A DNA stretch of 64,000 nucleotides, from contig OZ020259.1 of the NCBI GenBank assembly GCA_963971285.1, positions 3,038,001-3,102,000 on the forward strand. The letters run 5' to 3'. The notes beneath the pieces are model-generated. The model had not been told where the DNA came from. It saw only the letters and a program-made list of their open reading frames with translations, and did not search any database. Below are positions 1 to 10,985 of the stretch, in pieces. The stretch's first letter is position 1; each line of letters begins with the position of its first letter. The position numbers were made by a program, and so were the translations under genes. This stretch comes from Astropecten irregularis (taxonomy: Eukaryota; Echinodermata; Asteroidea; Paxillosida; Astropectinidae).

Positions 1-592
1 GTATCAATACTTTGTCAATGTATCAGCTGCTGTGTATACAAGGGCTAATGCTAAAAAAACACGTTGATTTTCTATGAAATGAATTTCTAATGAACGAATC
101 TACAGAGTAATTTTATATTTATAAAAAGCTATATTTTAAAACGATTCACTTAAAAGAAATTATGTAACTGTATTGCAAAAAAACAAAAAAATTCATTATC
201 TTGGTTTGACTTCCTAGGTTTTTAAGTATCGAAGTCATTTTCTACGCATAGTTTTGTTGTAGCTGGCTTTAAAAGATGGCTACTATATCGCATACAACGT
301 GGACAGTTTTGAGCTTGGCTTTGATTAGTCTGGTTCCCAATCCCCTCCCAACTATTGTCTGTCAAATCTAAGATTTTTGATAAGAGTCGTCAGGGAATCT
401 TTGGGCAGGGAACCAGACTAGGCTTTGATAAACTGAACCTGTTTGTTGGGGTTTGTTGTTGTAAATAGCCGCAAATTAATTTGGAAGCTCACGTTGTTAG
501 GATTGACCGAGTTGATGGGTTGAACATGGTTTGATAAAGGTATAAAAGATACCACCACCATACTACCACCAATTGTACACTTTTACTAGCAT
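1..592. other. AT-rich intergenic stretch
   Basis: I see no gene here. The only structure found is a small fold-back with perfect 13-bp arms (TAGTCTGGTTCCC at 326-338 and its reverse complement at 408-420). Confidence 0.5.
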
Positions 593-705
593 TGCTGGTC
601 TAGTTGGTAAGATGCTTGTACAAGATGCCTTGGAGTTTCGGGTTCAAATCCCACCCACTGATCCTAGGATCGAAACGTTGGGTCCTGTTAACTCTGAGCT
701 ACTTG
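593..705 (+). repeat. tRNA-derived SINE, copy 1
   Basis: The head resembles a tRNA gene: an A-box-like TCTAGTTGGTAAGATGC near 600 and a clear B-box, GGGTTCAAATCCC, near 640. It runs on into a body containing AGGATCGAAACGTTGGGTCC. No matching acceptor stem was found, so this reads as a SINE rather than a working tRNA. A second copy follows at 739. Confidence 0.6.
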
Positions 706-738
706 GTTACTTAAGACGCATGTACAATGTACCATAGC

Positions 739-905
739 AATGGAGGTCTAGTTGGTAAGACGCTTGTAATGCTAGATGCCCTTGAGTTTCGGGTTCAAAT
801 CCCACCCAGTGATCCTGCTAGGATCGAAACGTTGGGTCCTGTTAACTCTGAGCATTATATGGATTCTGGGTCATTATTTTGGTTAAGGAGAAGTCAACTT
901 GGGAG
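739..905 (+). repeat. tRNA-derived SINE, copy 2
   Basis: This is a near-identical copy of the element at 593. It has TCTAGTTGGTAAGACGC (A-box region), GGGTTCAAATCCC (B-box) and the body GATCCTGCTAGGATCGAAACG. The tail continues to a degenerate form of the GGTCATTTTGG motif seen in other copies at 8.0, 29.8 and 42.7 kb. The tandem pair may reflect insertion next to an older copy. Confidence 0.6.
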
Positions 906-1824
906 AATAATTTGTCAAGCTTTTAAAGTGCATGGCTCTCGTAGACTTCACCCACAAACCATCCGAGTGTAAGTGAGCACACTGCATTCTTTCTTGTGCT
1001 ACTTCCAAAAATTTACGGTCAGTTTTTTCAATTGTATGATGTCATCAGACTGATGACGCATGTGTGACGTGTATTGTTTGCTTAGCAACAGCACACGTCA
1101 ATGTTGGTGCTGCGATATGACGGCGCTTTTTGTAGCCCAAACGCGCCCAACTCGAAATCTGCCTTGAACTCATCGTCACCTGTGATTGGTTAAAATTATA
1201 CTAACGTGTCTTCTTAATACGCAGTGTCTTGTTTTTTGTATTATAATAATGTGATCATGACGAAAATTGTTTGATTATAGCTCTGAGGCGTCGCTCTTTT
1301 ATTTTAAGAGTTGCTTATGATGGGCAAATCATATCAGATAAGGCATCTGTAAGTTCGGTCACAGTGGGCCCGGAAGCCCTGCTTTCTTGACGTGTTGTCG
1401 TGAATGCATAACATTTTTACGACCAGCAGAAAGGCAGGGACCACTTTGGCACATTTTCCCGCAACTTGCAGTACCAGATTATGATTTTTAAATGATCATG
1501 TATGCTTACTGTATACTTCCTACAGTTGTTGTTTACATAAGCTGTCATTACTTCTGGAAATATTAATTTGCTCGATGTCTAAACAAAGAAGGAAATAATT
1601 TAAAATATGATTCACTTTACACAGTACAAGGACTAATCATAATATGTAAAGTAATCCCTTATATTCCTATAAGACCTTGATAAAGATAGTTATTGAAATT
1701 TATTATTGTCTGTTAAGTATAATTTGCTGAACGATTTTTTTTTTAATAATTGTGCTTGATATGGTAGGCAAAATGTGTTTGCAAAGTGCGCATAGAGTCT
1801 GTAGGTCGGCCCTGTGGCCAAATA
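906..1824. other. unannotated intergenic stretch
   Basis: No gene, RNA or repeat family is recognised here. Confidence 0.4.
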
Positions 1825-1990
1825 CGGGCGATTCCAAAAAGTGCGCAATCATGAGTTTGCAACGCGTTGGCCAATCACAATTCTCGGAATTTGATGGCAA
1901 AACTTTGGACAGATTTTGCTCATTGTGATTGGCCAACGCGTTGCAAACGCTTGGTGGTGCATTACATGTAGGCCTATTTGGAATCGCCCG
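1825..1990. mobile_element. fold-back element with 26-bp perfect inner arms
   Basis: The outer arms CGGGCGATTCC (1825-1835) and GGAATCGCCCG (1980-1990) are exact inverted repeats. Inside them, 1855-1880 and 1923-1948 are a perfect 26-bp inverted repeat that includes CCAAT and CAACGCGTTG. Open frames on both strands over it are by-products of the symmetry. The perfect arms suggest a young or gene-converted element. Confidence 0.65.
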
Positions 1991-2042
1991 AATTTTTGTG
2001 CAGTTCACCGATGCCTTGAATTTGTTTAAGTTCGTCATGCAT

Positions 2043-2288
2043 GGGGCCAATTTTATAGAGGTGCTTAAGCACCAAAATTTGCTTAACTACCCAGAACCTT
2101 GTAAAGTGAAAACAGCATGCCAGCCAAAACTCCTTGTGAATGTTATGCTCGGCAAACGATGGCCGAATACAAGTCAAAAGCAGTAAACATCACATGAAAA
2201 TTTGGTTGGTGATCCTGTTTGAACAAGTAAGCCTTTTCATGCTTTAAGAAATTTTTGTGCTTAAGTAGCTCTATGAAATTGGCCCCTG
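2043..2288 (+). mobile_element. fold-back MITE, GGGGCCAATTT end group
   Basis: It begins TGGGGCCAATTTTATAGAG and ends CTCTATGAAATTGGCCCC, giving inverted termini about 20 bp long. The interior is rich in GCTTAAGCA-like motifs. An inverted related copy lies at 47765-47928. The group shares its terminal sequence with elements at 37915 and 60805. Confidence 0.65.
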
Positions 2289-2785
2289 GTCAAACGAAAT
2301 ACATGTATTCTTTCTCTCTCTACTTTGCTTAATAACGTGATTATGTTACCCTTTCCTCGTCAGTAAATTCATTTGTGCACATTTTGAGTGACTGTTTGGC
2401 ATGTAAACATGTAGTGCACAATACACACTGCAAGATATGTGGCAGCGTCCACCCTACCGCCTATTAATATACTTATACCCTGCAAACTCTTTGTGTTGGT
2501 TACCTTCGGAATCCTGATGTTTCTGAGATTCCAGAAACACAATAGAAGACACTATGTAGAGGGTACACTGTCACATATCTTGCAGCAAATGGTCCACAAT
2601 ATTGTTTGTTTTTGTTTGGTACACCCTGATTCCTTTTGGTTCTTTCCGTGTTTTGTACATTTTAATTTGACTCAAAAACGAAATCTTGAGAATTGGAAAG
2701 ATTCAGATATAGGAATACAGACCTGAGTGCGGGAGATATTCTTTGGGGTGGGATGAAATGGCACCAACACAAGTCATAAGGAATA
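2289..2785. other. intergenic stretch with a small fold-back
   Basis: No gene is seen. TGCAAGATATGTG at 2429-2441 has its exact inverse at 2572-2584, marking a small fold-back about 155 bp long. Confidence 0.4.
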
Positions 2786-3165
2786 CATTCTGTGTAGATT
2801 ATTGTTATTGTTACTGGTTTTATTATTATTATTCTTTTCTTTGCAATCATGGTCTACTCAGCTAAATACTGGTGTGGTAAATTTAACACTGGTGGTGTTA
2901 TTAAGTCCTAAATTATACAATCTGTGCAGATTATTGTTATTGTTACTGTTTTTATTATTATTATTATTTCTTACATCTTTTCTTTGCAATCATGGTCTAC
3001 TCAGCTAAATACTGGTGTTGAATTTAACACTGGTGGTGTTTATAACACAAGTCATAAAGAAAACACTTTGTGCAGATTATTGTTATTGTTACTGTTTTTA
3101 TTATTATTATTTTTTCTTACATCTTTTCTTTGCAATCATGGTCTACTCGGCTAAAATCTGGTGGT
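2786..3165 (+). repeat. three-copy tandem repeat, 131-147 bp units
   Basis: The landmark GTG(C/T)AGATTATTGTTATTG recurs at 2792, 2923 and 3070. Each unit then carries a T-rich tract and TTGCAATCATGGTCTACTC. Apparent Leu/Ile/Phe-rich ORFs over it come from the TTATTATTATT tracts and are not genes. Confidence 0.75.
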
Positions 3166-3451
3166 GTTAATAAATATTCTTCCACTTTGTGTTTTATACA
3201 AGGAATTTGGTGCAATATAACTACCTCTGGTGTATTTCTGACAGCTTTTTGATCTAACTGATCTGAATAACCTTAGATATTTGGCTGTTATTATGGAGGT
3301 GCTTTAAAGGGGTTGAGTTGCCTCAGAAGGTTCAGTCAGCCAGAATGTCATCTGTTCAAATCCAATTTTACTTCAAATGTGATCGGTATATCTGTAATAT
3401 TATTGGAAATGTATACATTTTTTTTTCTAATTCATCCTTCAGGCTGTTGAA

Positions 3452-6400
3452 AGCATGGAAACCGGTCTTTTTCTTATCTGAGACAAGAAATGAAACCATT
3501 TCAGGACGTTTTATTTTTCATCACAAATTGAAAAAATGGCAAGGGGTACCCCTTGTCGTTTTTGTCAATTTTGGCCAAAAATTAACTTTTTCCTCAAAGT
3601 GTTCCAAATCACCCAAATAGATGTCTAATAACACGGTGAACCCATTTCTAGCATGAATACTGGTATATTTCTTATCTGGGAGGAGAAATGAAACCATTTT
3701 AGGACATTTGATTTTTCATCAAAAATTGAAAAAATGGCAAGGGGTACCCCTTGTCGTTTTTGTCATTTTTGGCCAAAAATTGACTTTTTCCCAAAGTGCT
3801 CCAAATCATATGTCTAAGAATACGGAGAACCCATTTCTAGCATGAATACTGGTATATTTCTTATCTGGGAGGAGAAATTAAACAATTTTAGGACATTTGA
3901 TTTTTCATCAGAAATTGAAAAAATGGCAAGGGGTACCCCTTGTCGTTTTTGTCATTTTTGGCCAAAAATGTACTTTTTCCCCAAAGTGTTCCAAATCATC
4001 CAAATATATGTCTAGGAATACGGAGAACCCATTTCTAGCATGAATACTGGTATATTTCTTATCTGGGAGGAGAAATGAAACCATTTTAGGACATTTGATT
4101 TTTCATCAGAAACTGAAAAAATGGCAAGGGGTACCCCTTGTCGTTTTTGTCATTTTTGGCCAAAAATTGACTTTTTCCCAAAGTGTTCCAAATCATCCAA
4201 ATATATGTCTAGGAATACGGAGAACCCATTTCTAGCATGAATACTGGTATATTTCTTATCTGGGAGGAGAAATGAAACCATTTTAGGACATTTGATTTTT
4301 CATCAGAAATTGAAAAAATGGCAAGGGGTACCCCTTGTCGTTTTTGTCATTTTTGGCCAAAAATTGACTTTTTCCCAAAGTGTTACAAATCACCCAAATA
4401 GATGTCTAATAACACGGTGAACCCATTTCTAGCATGAATACTGGTATATTTCTTATCTGGGAGGAGAAATGAAACCATTTTAGGACATTTGATTTTTCAT
4501 CAAAAATTGGAAAAATGGCAAGGGGTACCCCTTGTCGTTTTTGTCATTTTTGGCCAAAAATTTACTTTTTCCCAAAGTGTTCCAAATCATCCAAATATAT
4601 GTCTAGGAATACGGAGAACCCATTTCTAGCATGAATACTGGTATATTTCTTATCTGGGAGGAGAAATTAAACAATTTTAGGACATTTGATTTTTCATCAA
4701 AAATTGAAAAAATGGCAAGGGGTACCCCTTGTCGTTTTTGTCATTTTTGGCCAAAAATTGACTTTTTTCCCAAGTGCTCCAAATCATATGTCTAAGAATA
4801 CGGAGAACCCATTTCTAGCATGAATACTGGTATATTTCTTATCTGGGAGGAGAAATTAAACAATTTTAGGACATTTGATTTTTCATCAAAAATTGAAAAA
4901 ATGGCAAGGGGTACCCCTTGTCGTTTTTGTCATTTTTGGCCAAAAATTGACTTTTTCCCAAAGTGCTCCAAATCATATGTCTAAGAATACGGAGAACCCA
5001 TTTCTAGCATGAATACTGGTATATTTCTTATCTGGGAAGGGGAAAATAAACAATTTTAGGACATTTGATATTTCATCAGAAATTGAAAAAATGGCAAGGG
5101 GTACCCCTTGTCGTTTTTGTCATTTTTGGCCAAAAATGGACCTTTTCCCAAAGTGTTCCAAATCATCCAAATATATGTCTAATAACACGGTGAACCCATT
5201 TCTAGCATGAATACTGGTATATTTCTTATCTGGGAGGAGAAATGAAACCATTTTAGGACATTTGATTTTTCATCAAAAATTGAAAAAATGGCAAGGGGTA
5301 CCCCTTGTCGTTTTTGTCATTTTTGGCCAAAAATTGACTTTTTCCCAAAGTGTTCCAAATCATCCAAATATATGTCTAGGAATACGGAGAACCCATTTCT
5401 AGCATGAATACTGGTATATTTCTTATCTGGGAGGAGAAATGAAACCATTTTAGGACATTTGATTTTTCATCAGAAACTGAAAAAATGGCAAGGGGTACCC
5501 CTTGTCGTTTTTGTCATTTTTGGCCAAAAATTGACTTTTTCCCAAAGTGTTACAAATCACCCAAATAGATGTCTAATAACACGGTGAACCCATTTCTAGC
5601 ATGAATACTGGTATATTTCTTATCTGGGAGGAGAAATGAAACCATTTTAGGACATTTGATTTTTCATCAAAAATTGAAAAAATGGCAAGGGGTACCCCTT
5701 GTCGTTTTTGTCATTTTTGGCCAAAAATTTACTTTTTCCCAAAGTGTTCCAAATCATCCAAATATATGTCTAGGAATACGGAGAACCCATTTCTAGCATG
5801 AATACTGGTATATTTCATATCTGGGAGGAGAAATTAAACAATTTTAGGACATTTGATTTTTCATCAAAAATTGAAAAAATGGCAAGGGGTACCCCTTGTC
5901 GTTTTTGTCATTTTTGGCCAAAAATTGACTTTTTTCCAAGTGCTCCAAATCATATGTCTAAGAATACGGAGAACCCATTTCTAGCATGAATACTGGTATA
6001 TTTCTTATCTGGGAGGAGAAATTTAACAATTTTAGGACATTTGATTTTTCATCAAAAATTGAAAAAATGGCAAGTGGTACCCCTTGTCGTTTTTGTCATT
6101 TTTGGCCAAAAATTGACTTTTTCCCACAGTGTTCCAAATCACCCGAATTGATGTCTAATAACACGGTGAACCCATTTCTAGCATGAATACTGGTATATTT
6201 CCTATCTGGGAGGAGAAGTGAAACCATTTTAGGACATTTGATTTTTCATCAAAAATTGAAAAAATGGCAAGGGGTACCCCTTGTCGTTTTTGTCATTTTT
6301 GGCCAAAAATGTACTTTTTCCCAAAGTGTTTCAGATCACCAAAAATGATGTTCCAGAGCACAATGATCAATTTCTGGCATAAAAACCGTGTACCGGTGAT

Positions 6401-6480
6401 TTGGGAGGAGAAATGAAACCATTTTAGGACATTTGATTTTTCATCAAAATGTTTTAACAATTACAAGGGGTAGGCCTACC
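3452..6480 (+). repeat. satellite array, 188-198-bp units, about 15 copies
   Basis: The landmark ATGAATACTGGTATATTTC occurs at 3653, 3842, 4040, 4237, 4434, 4631, 4820, 5009, 5207, 5404, 5601, 5798, 5986 and 6183. The edges at 3452-3652 and 6330-6480 are degenerate. Short units (188-189 bp) lack about 9 bp around the 'ATCCAAATATATG' region. Every unit carries the palindrome CAAGGGGTACCCCTTG (one has a mismatch) and TTTTTGGCCAAAAA. The spacing series 189,198,197,197,197,189 appears twice, showing a six-unit higher-order repeat. Short ORFs inside units do not look like genes. Confidence 0.95.
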
Positions 6481-6944
6481 CATCCAAACTTGTTCACTAG
6501 CTTTGTAATATTATTGGAATTTATACCATTTTTTTTCTAATTGATTTATGAGATGTTATTATGTGGAAGTTGAGTTCTTGCAGGGTGCAATGAGACAGCT
6601 AGAAAATTTGTATCATTGTTTGGTGATGTTGAAATGCAACTCGTCTATTAATTTCATCATACTTCGTCTCACCTGAAAAAAACCTTCGGATATACCTATT
6701 AAAAGCCACATTAAATAATAAGTTGTTTTACAAAATGCAATTTGTTATAATCACCTTTGAAGCGATTTTCATCCTATAAACCGGACGAACCGTTATTTGT
6801 TTCAGTTTTGCATGAGTGAATGCTGTTGTTGTCTTTATTAAACGCAAAAAAACAAATGACTTAATAAATTTGCATCTTGTTTGACCAAAACAAAAGCAGT
6901 TTCAAGTGTCTTGAATTTTAAAGAGGTTGCACTTTAAACTTATA
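6481..6944. other. intergenic spacer between two tandem arrays
   Basis: It separates the 190-bp satellite from the 21-bp minisatellite. No gene or known motif is seen. Confidence 0.4.
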
Positions 6945-7512
6945 TCTCGCGGCCGCCATTTAGTAAGTGGTGGCCGCCACTTATTATCCTGCGACCGCAA
7001 CCTGGTCAGATGCGGCCGCCACTTCGTAATTCGATGCCGCCACTTGTAAGTTGCGGCCGTCATTTCGTTAGTCGCTGCCGCCACTTATTATCTTACGGCC
7101 GCCACTTAGTAAGTTGCGGCCGCCACTTATTATCTTGCAGCCGCCACTTAGTACGTCGCGGCCGCCACTTATTATCTTGCAGCCGCCACTTAGTAAGTGG
7201 CTCCCGCCACTTACCATCTCGCGGCCGCCACTTAGTACGTCGCGGCCGCCACTTTTTATCTTGCGGCCGCCAGTAAGTTGAGTCGCTGCCGCCACTTATT
7301 ATCTTGCGGCCGCCATTTAGTAAGTCGCGGCCGCCACTTCTTATCTCGCTGCCGCCACTTATCATCTCGCGGCCTCCACTTAGTAACTCGCAGCTGCCAC
7401 TTATTTTCTTGCGGCCGCAACAAAGTAAGTCGCTGCCGCCACTTATTATCTTTCGGCCGCAAACAAAGTTCGTTCCTGTCGCCTCTTAATACCTCGCGGC
7501 TGCCACTTAGTA
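6945..7512. repeat. 21-bp GC-rich minisatellite with many NotI sites
   Basis: About 27 imperfect units of the type CGGCCGCCACTTAGTAAGTCG run through the block. Units ending in AGTAAGTCG-type and TTATCTTG-type sequence often alternate, giving a 42-bp dimer. Around ten exact GCGGCCGC octamers remain and others have decayed to GCTGCCGC or GCAGCCGC. Because 21 is a multiple of three, several frames stay open on both strands and give spurious heptad-repeat peptides (for example KWRPQDN/KWRPRLT on the minus strand). Confidence 0.93.
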
Positions 7513-7515
7513 AAC

Positions 7516-7610
7516 CGGGAACCGTATGTTTCTACCAGCACCATCTTCATATTGTGAAAGTTATACCTTAATCTGTGAACATTAATTTTACAAAATCCTG
7601 TACTTACTTT
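7516..7610 (+). mobile_element. fragment of TIR element family M2
   Basis: It contains ACCGTATGTTTCTACCAGCA, CACCATCTTCATA and AAAATCCTGTACTTA. This is the right-hand part of the family with fuller copies at 10542, 36180 and 40936. The left end is missing. Confidence 0.6.
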
Positions 7611-7934
7611 TAATTAAGAATACTGTCTTGATTTCAAAGACAGTTTTCTCTAAAGAAAACGAAAGGTATTTGCTGAGGAGAAATATTTCACAACAAAGTG
7701 ATTCTCGTAGGCCTATGAAGATTACAATCTGCAGTCCAGAGTGCAACTTATCATTGGTTGTGAACCTATAAAACCAATCCTGTACCCTACTTTTGTAAAC
7801 GAAATATTAGTATTTTGTTAATAGCAAAATTAATAGAATTAATCTTACCAACATCCACCCTCCTACCCCCCTCCCATTGTCCTGATCCTCTCATCCATTC
7901 ATTTGTGTTTCTTTCATTTGCATGTTATTGTCCT

Positions 7935-8060
7935 CTTGTTAATCAGCCTTTGAGAAAGATCCTAGCATCGAAACGCGTCAGGCCCTCCTATCTCTAGGCA
8001 TTTGATATATTTCAGGTCATTTTGGCTGATGAGCAGTTTGCAGCAATAACTTGTATTGAG
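7935..8060 (+). repeat. 5'-truncated SINE (body and tail)
   Basis: It starts at TTTGAGAAAGATCCTAGCAT, continues with CGAAACGCGTCAGGCCCTCC, and ends with ATTTCAGGTCATTTTGGCTG and GATGAGCAGTTTGCAGCA. The same body and tail occur at 29695-29820 and, inverted, at 42695-42765. The tRNA-like head is absent. Confidence 0.6.
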
Positions 8061-8846
8061 AATTAATAATACTTCAAATGTTGCATACAAATGGGTTCAG
8101 TTGACAGTTCTGATATAATTTGTTTACTTTTTAATCCACTGTGACCACTGTATGAAGCAACACGCAGGCAGCTTCGCTCAAGTGCACTGGTGCATAACGA
8201 CACAGGCAGGGTGAACTTCAAAGAATTTGCATATAAATAGATGAAAGGAATATTATACGGGTCAAAAAAATGGTATACCGACCCAACCAATGATGTTTAA
8301 TGTAGGGGGCTGCCATTGTTCGGCTGCCTTCGTGTTGGGAACTAGCCGCCATACCTGTGCCATTGATGGTAGTTATCGTTCTCACATTGGCAGGCAGGTT
8401 TTGGAACTATTCCTAGTTTTCGTCGCAGTTCGGTTAGAGCCTACTCTCTTTGGCTACTGAATCTGTTCTTTTAAAGACATGTAATTTCGAGATGTTACAG
8501 GCCTGCACGTTACATGTATACCGTTCTATTACTCCGGAATTCTCAGACAAAATCGCATTCACCTGTAGTGTTCCTACCAGGGAGTTTAGGCCTACGTTAC
8601 AACGACCAGCCTAAGGTAAAATTGATCTGTGTGACCAGATGTACGGTAGGCAAGCTTGGTTAATAGGTGTACATTGCCAAAAAGACTGAAGAGCTTGCAA
8701 ATTCGACAGTATTTTCTTTGAGGACTGGCTTCAAGATCATTGCCAGTAATATTTAATTTAGCCTAACAACTTCACTGAAGTGTTGTCAGCATGCAGTGCA
8801 TGCTCACTTTTTGTCAAAATTCCGTTCTGGCATCATGGTTCAGGGT
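8061..8846. other. unannotated intergenic stretch
   Basis: Nothing recognisable as a gene or a repeat family was found here. Confidence 0.35.
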
Positions 8847-8892
8847 CCAGTTTAGGACGAGTTGTCAGTGCTGCCAGCTCGTCCTAAACTGG
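8847..8892. repeat. perfect 15-bp hairpin
   Basis: CCAGTTTAGGACGAG at 8847-8861 and its exact reverse complement at 8878-8892 enclose a 16-nt loop. It may be a small fold-back remnant. It is too short for a typical pre-miRNA. Confidence 0.6.
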
Positions 8893-8923
8893 TCAGCTGG
8901 TAGGAAGTCGTAGTCATACATGT

Positions 8924-9068
8924 AGGGCCTTTACGAAATGAGGCTTGAGGCTAGGCTTGGTATCTCTTTTGCTACTTCCATTTTGTGTCCTCAATTAAAT
9001 GAAGGGCTTGCGATATATGGCAAAGCTGTAGCCTTGCTTCGGCTTCGTCATGTGGCCCAATTCCTTCT
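8924..9068 (+). mobile_element. fold-back family copy, GGGCCTTTACGAAATG end
   Basis: It begins AGGGCCTTTACGAAATGAGG and is co-linear with the first half of the full element at 56786-57009. The right terminus is not seen, and an M1 element begins shortly after. Confidence 0.6.
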
Positions 9069-9109
9069 GTTTTTAAGTACATTTGTGCACGTTCCTATAA
9101 TTGTGTTTA

Positions 9110-9457
9110 TTTCATACTTTGGTAGCATACCGAAACAAATCTTCACAGATTTACCTATAACTTACAGGGTAAAAAAGATGGTGATGGTAGAAACATACCG
9201 TTACGGTTGTCTGCCCGAAATGCTGTATTTATCCAGAATGACCAAAAACAATTTTGATCTTTTAAAGATAAAAATAACGGTACAAAGTTATAAAAAAAAA
9301 CATATGTGGGCGTTTTTCACTGTTTTCTCAAAAAGTGGGTGCCGTATGGGACTGAAAATGTAACAGAATATATATGACTGTTACCGTATCTTCCTTGATA
9401 GAATTTATGCCCATGAATCTATTTTGACAAAAACCCAAAGAATGATATTACCTTTAA
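9110..9457 (+). mobile_element. TIR element M1 (MITE)
   Basis: It has a degenerate left end TCATACTTTGG and a right end AATGATATTACCTTTAA. Inside are the family landmarks GATGGTAGAAACATACCGTTA and TCAAAAAGTGGGTGCCGTAT (landmarks approximate). The 141-aa frame crossing it is not a gene. Confidence 0.75.
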
Positions 9458-10266
9458 GTGACATTGCAATGAGTTGACGAGCTTTTGGAAATGATGCAAT
9501 TTTCTTCTCGATGACAGTATTTCTGAGTTGCATGTTTTGCAGGAAGAGTGATATTAAATTCATATCAACCATATAAAATTGAATTACACATGCCAATATT
9601 TACCGTACTTTTAACCAACTGTTCACGAATGGCCTCGTGTGTACGAGGGGGTTGCGCTTGAGAGCACCATTTGTCTCGCATGAGTGAGTGCTGAAGGTCG
9701 TACCAGCCTCAAACACTGATAGTGCGCAAACTGTGCATGTGGTTATTACACACTGAAAATACAAATCATTGTTCCCATGTTGTTATTATTATTATTGTGA
9801 TAAGCCTGCAGACCGAAACTACGCACTAAACATACATTGGAACAAACACAGAGCACAGTGCTAACACCGGCCATTACTACTGGCACGCCTTAATGCATGT
9901 GATAAAATACACAGAGCTACATGTACATGTATATCTGGCTGTACTATGAAGTTACATGTAGGAGTTTGCATGCAGTAACATTATAGGCATGTCGTTGCCT
10001 CTTTTTCAGGAATAAAAATGGACAGAATTATACCATTATGGGTATATGCGCCATACGTGTGTGTGTGATGTGAAATAGCAGGATTTCGACAGGACACATC
10101 CATTGAACTAACTTGAAGCCCCTGGCTGATGAGCCTAATACGGTGACGGTCACAATGACGTGGCATCGCAAGTTGGCAGCAGGCTCACCAAGTAAGTGTC
10201 TCCTTATAGGCCTATGGGCCCCTGACATTTTCGGTCATTCTCTTCCGATAACAGGTACCTGTTTTC
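9458..10266. other. unannotated intergenic stretch
   Basis: No coding or repeat signal was recognised. Confidence 0.35.
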
Positions 10267-10410
10267 CGGGGGCCGATTTCACTAACGCTTTGCGATCATC
10301 GCTAAAGCCCAAATCCATCGCTAAACGGAGAATCGATTGTAAGGTAGTCATCTCATATCAAGAGTGATAGCGATGATCGTAGAATACGACTTTAGTGAAA
10401 TCGGCCCCTG
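10267..10410. mobile_element. fold-back MITE, GGGGCCGATTTCAC ends
   Basis: It starts GGGGGCCGATTTCACTAACG and ends TTTAGTGAAATCGGCCCCTG, which are near-perfect inverted termini. The arms also pair around GCGATCATCGCTA and TAGCGATGATCG. The ends match those of the element at 13321, while the interior differs. Confidence 0.75.
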
Positions 10411-10541
10411 GTACGGTACAAACACCCTGGCCCTAGACAACATGAGAAAGAGCAACGAGAGTGGTAAATAGTATTTCAGGCAGAAATGTTTTAAGGGTGG
10501 GACCTGCCATCACCATGCCTATTATGTCTATAGCATGAAAG

Positions 10542-10917
10542 TTAAAGGTACGGTACAGGATTGGTAATAGGCTTATGACCCACACAGAAATGTTCACACA
10601 TTTAAGTATAACTTTCAGGGTACTAAGATGGTGGTGGTAGAAACATATCATTAAAAATATTTTCGCCTGAAATGGTGTAGTTATCCAGAAATTAGCAAAA
10701 CAAAGACCGAAAACAGTTTTGATCTCGGGATAAAATCAAAACCATTCTTTATTTTTTATAAGAAAAATGGAGTCGGTGTTTCGCTATTTTCTTGTGATTC
10801 AGAAGTGTGATTGAGCTCAAATTCTCACAGGTTTATCATTGCATGCACATGCCGGATCAGACAAAGTGCGAGTGCTGTTCTGTGACCAGTTACCAATCAT
10901 GTATTATACCTTTCAGG
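10542..10917 (-). mobile_element. TIR element M2
   Basis: The left end is TTAAAGGTACGGTACAGGAT. The right end is ACCAATCATGTATTATACC, followed by TTTCAGG. The interior includes GATGGTGGTGGTAGAAACAT and a fragment matching, in reverse, the CACAGAACAGCACTCACACT part of the copy at 36180. Confidence 0.75.
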
Positions 10918-10985
10918 CTAAATCTATGAATAATGATAGCACTTCTTCTGCTTTTGAGTTATCTATCCAGCCAGGTAATATCCCC

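Noticed and set aside
2802-3252. Leu/Ile/Phe-rich frames that look like membrane proteins
   Set aside because: They are translations of TTATTATT tracts in a three-copy tandem repeat.
3318-3620. 100-aa frame at the start of the satellite
   Set aside because: It lies across a degenerate satellite edge and shows no coding signal.
7010-7571. Several Arg/Trp-rich frames on both strands (60-97 aa)
   Set aside because: They arise from a 21-bp tandem repeat, which keeps all frames open. There is no start context or domain.
8938-9363. 141-aa plus-strand frame
   Set aside because: It spans a fold-back fragment and an M1 element, both found elsewhere as non-coding repeats.
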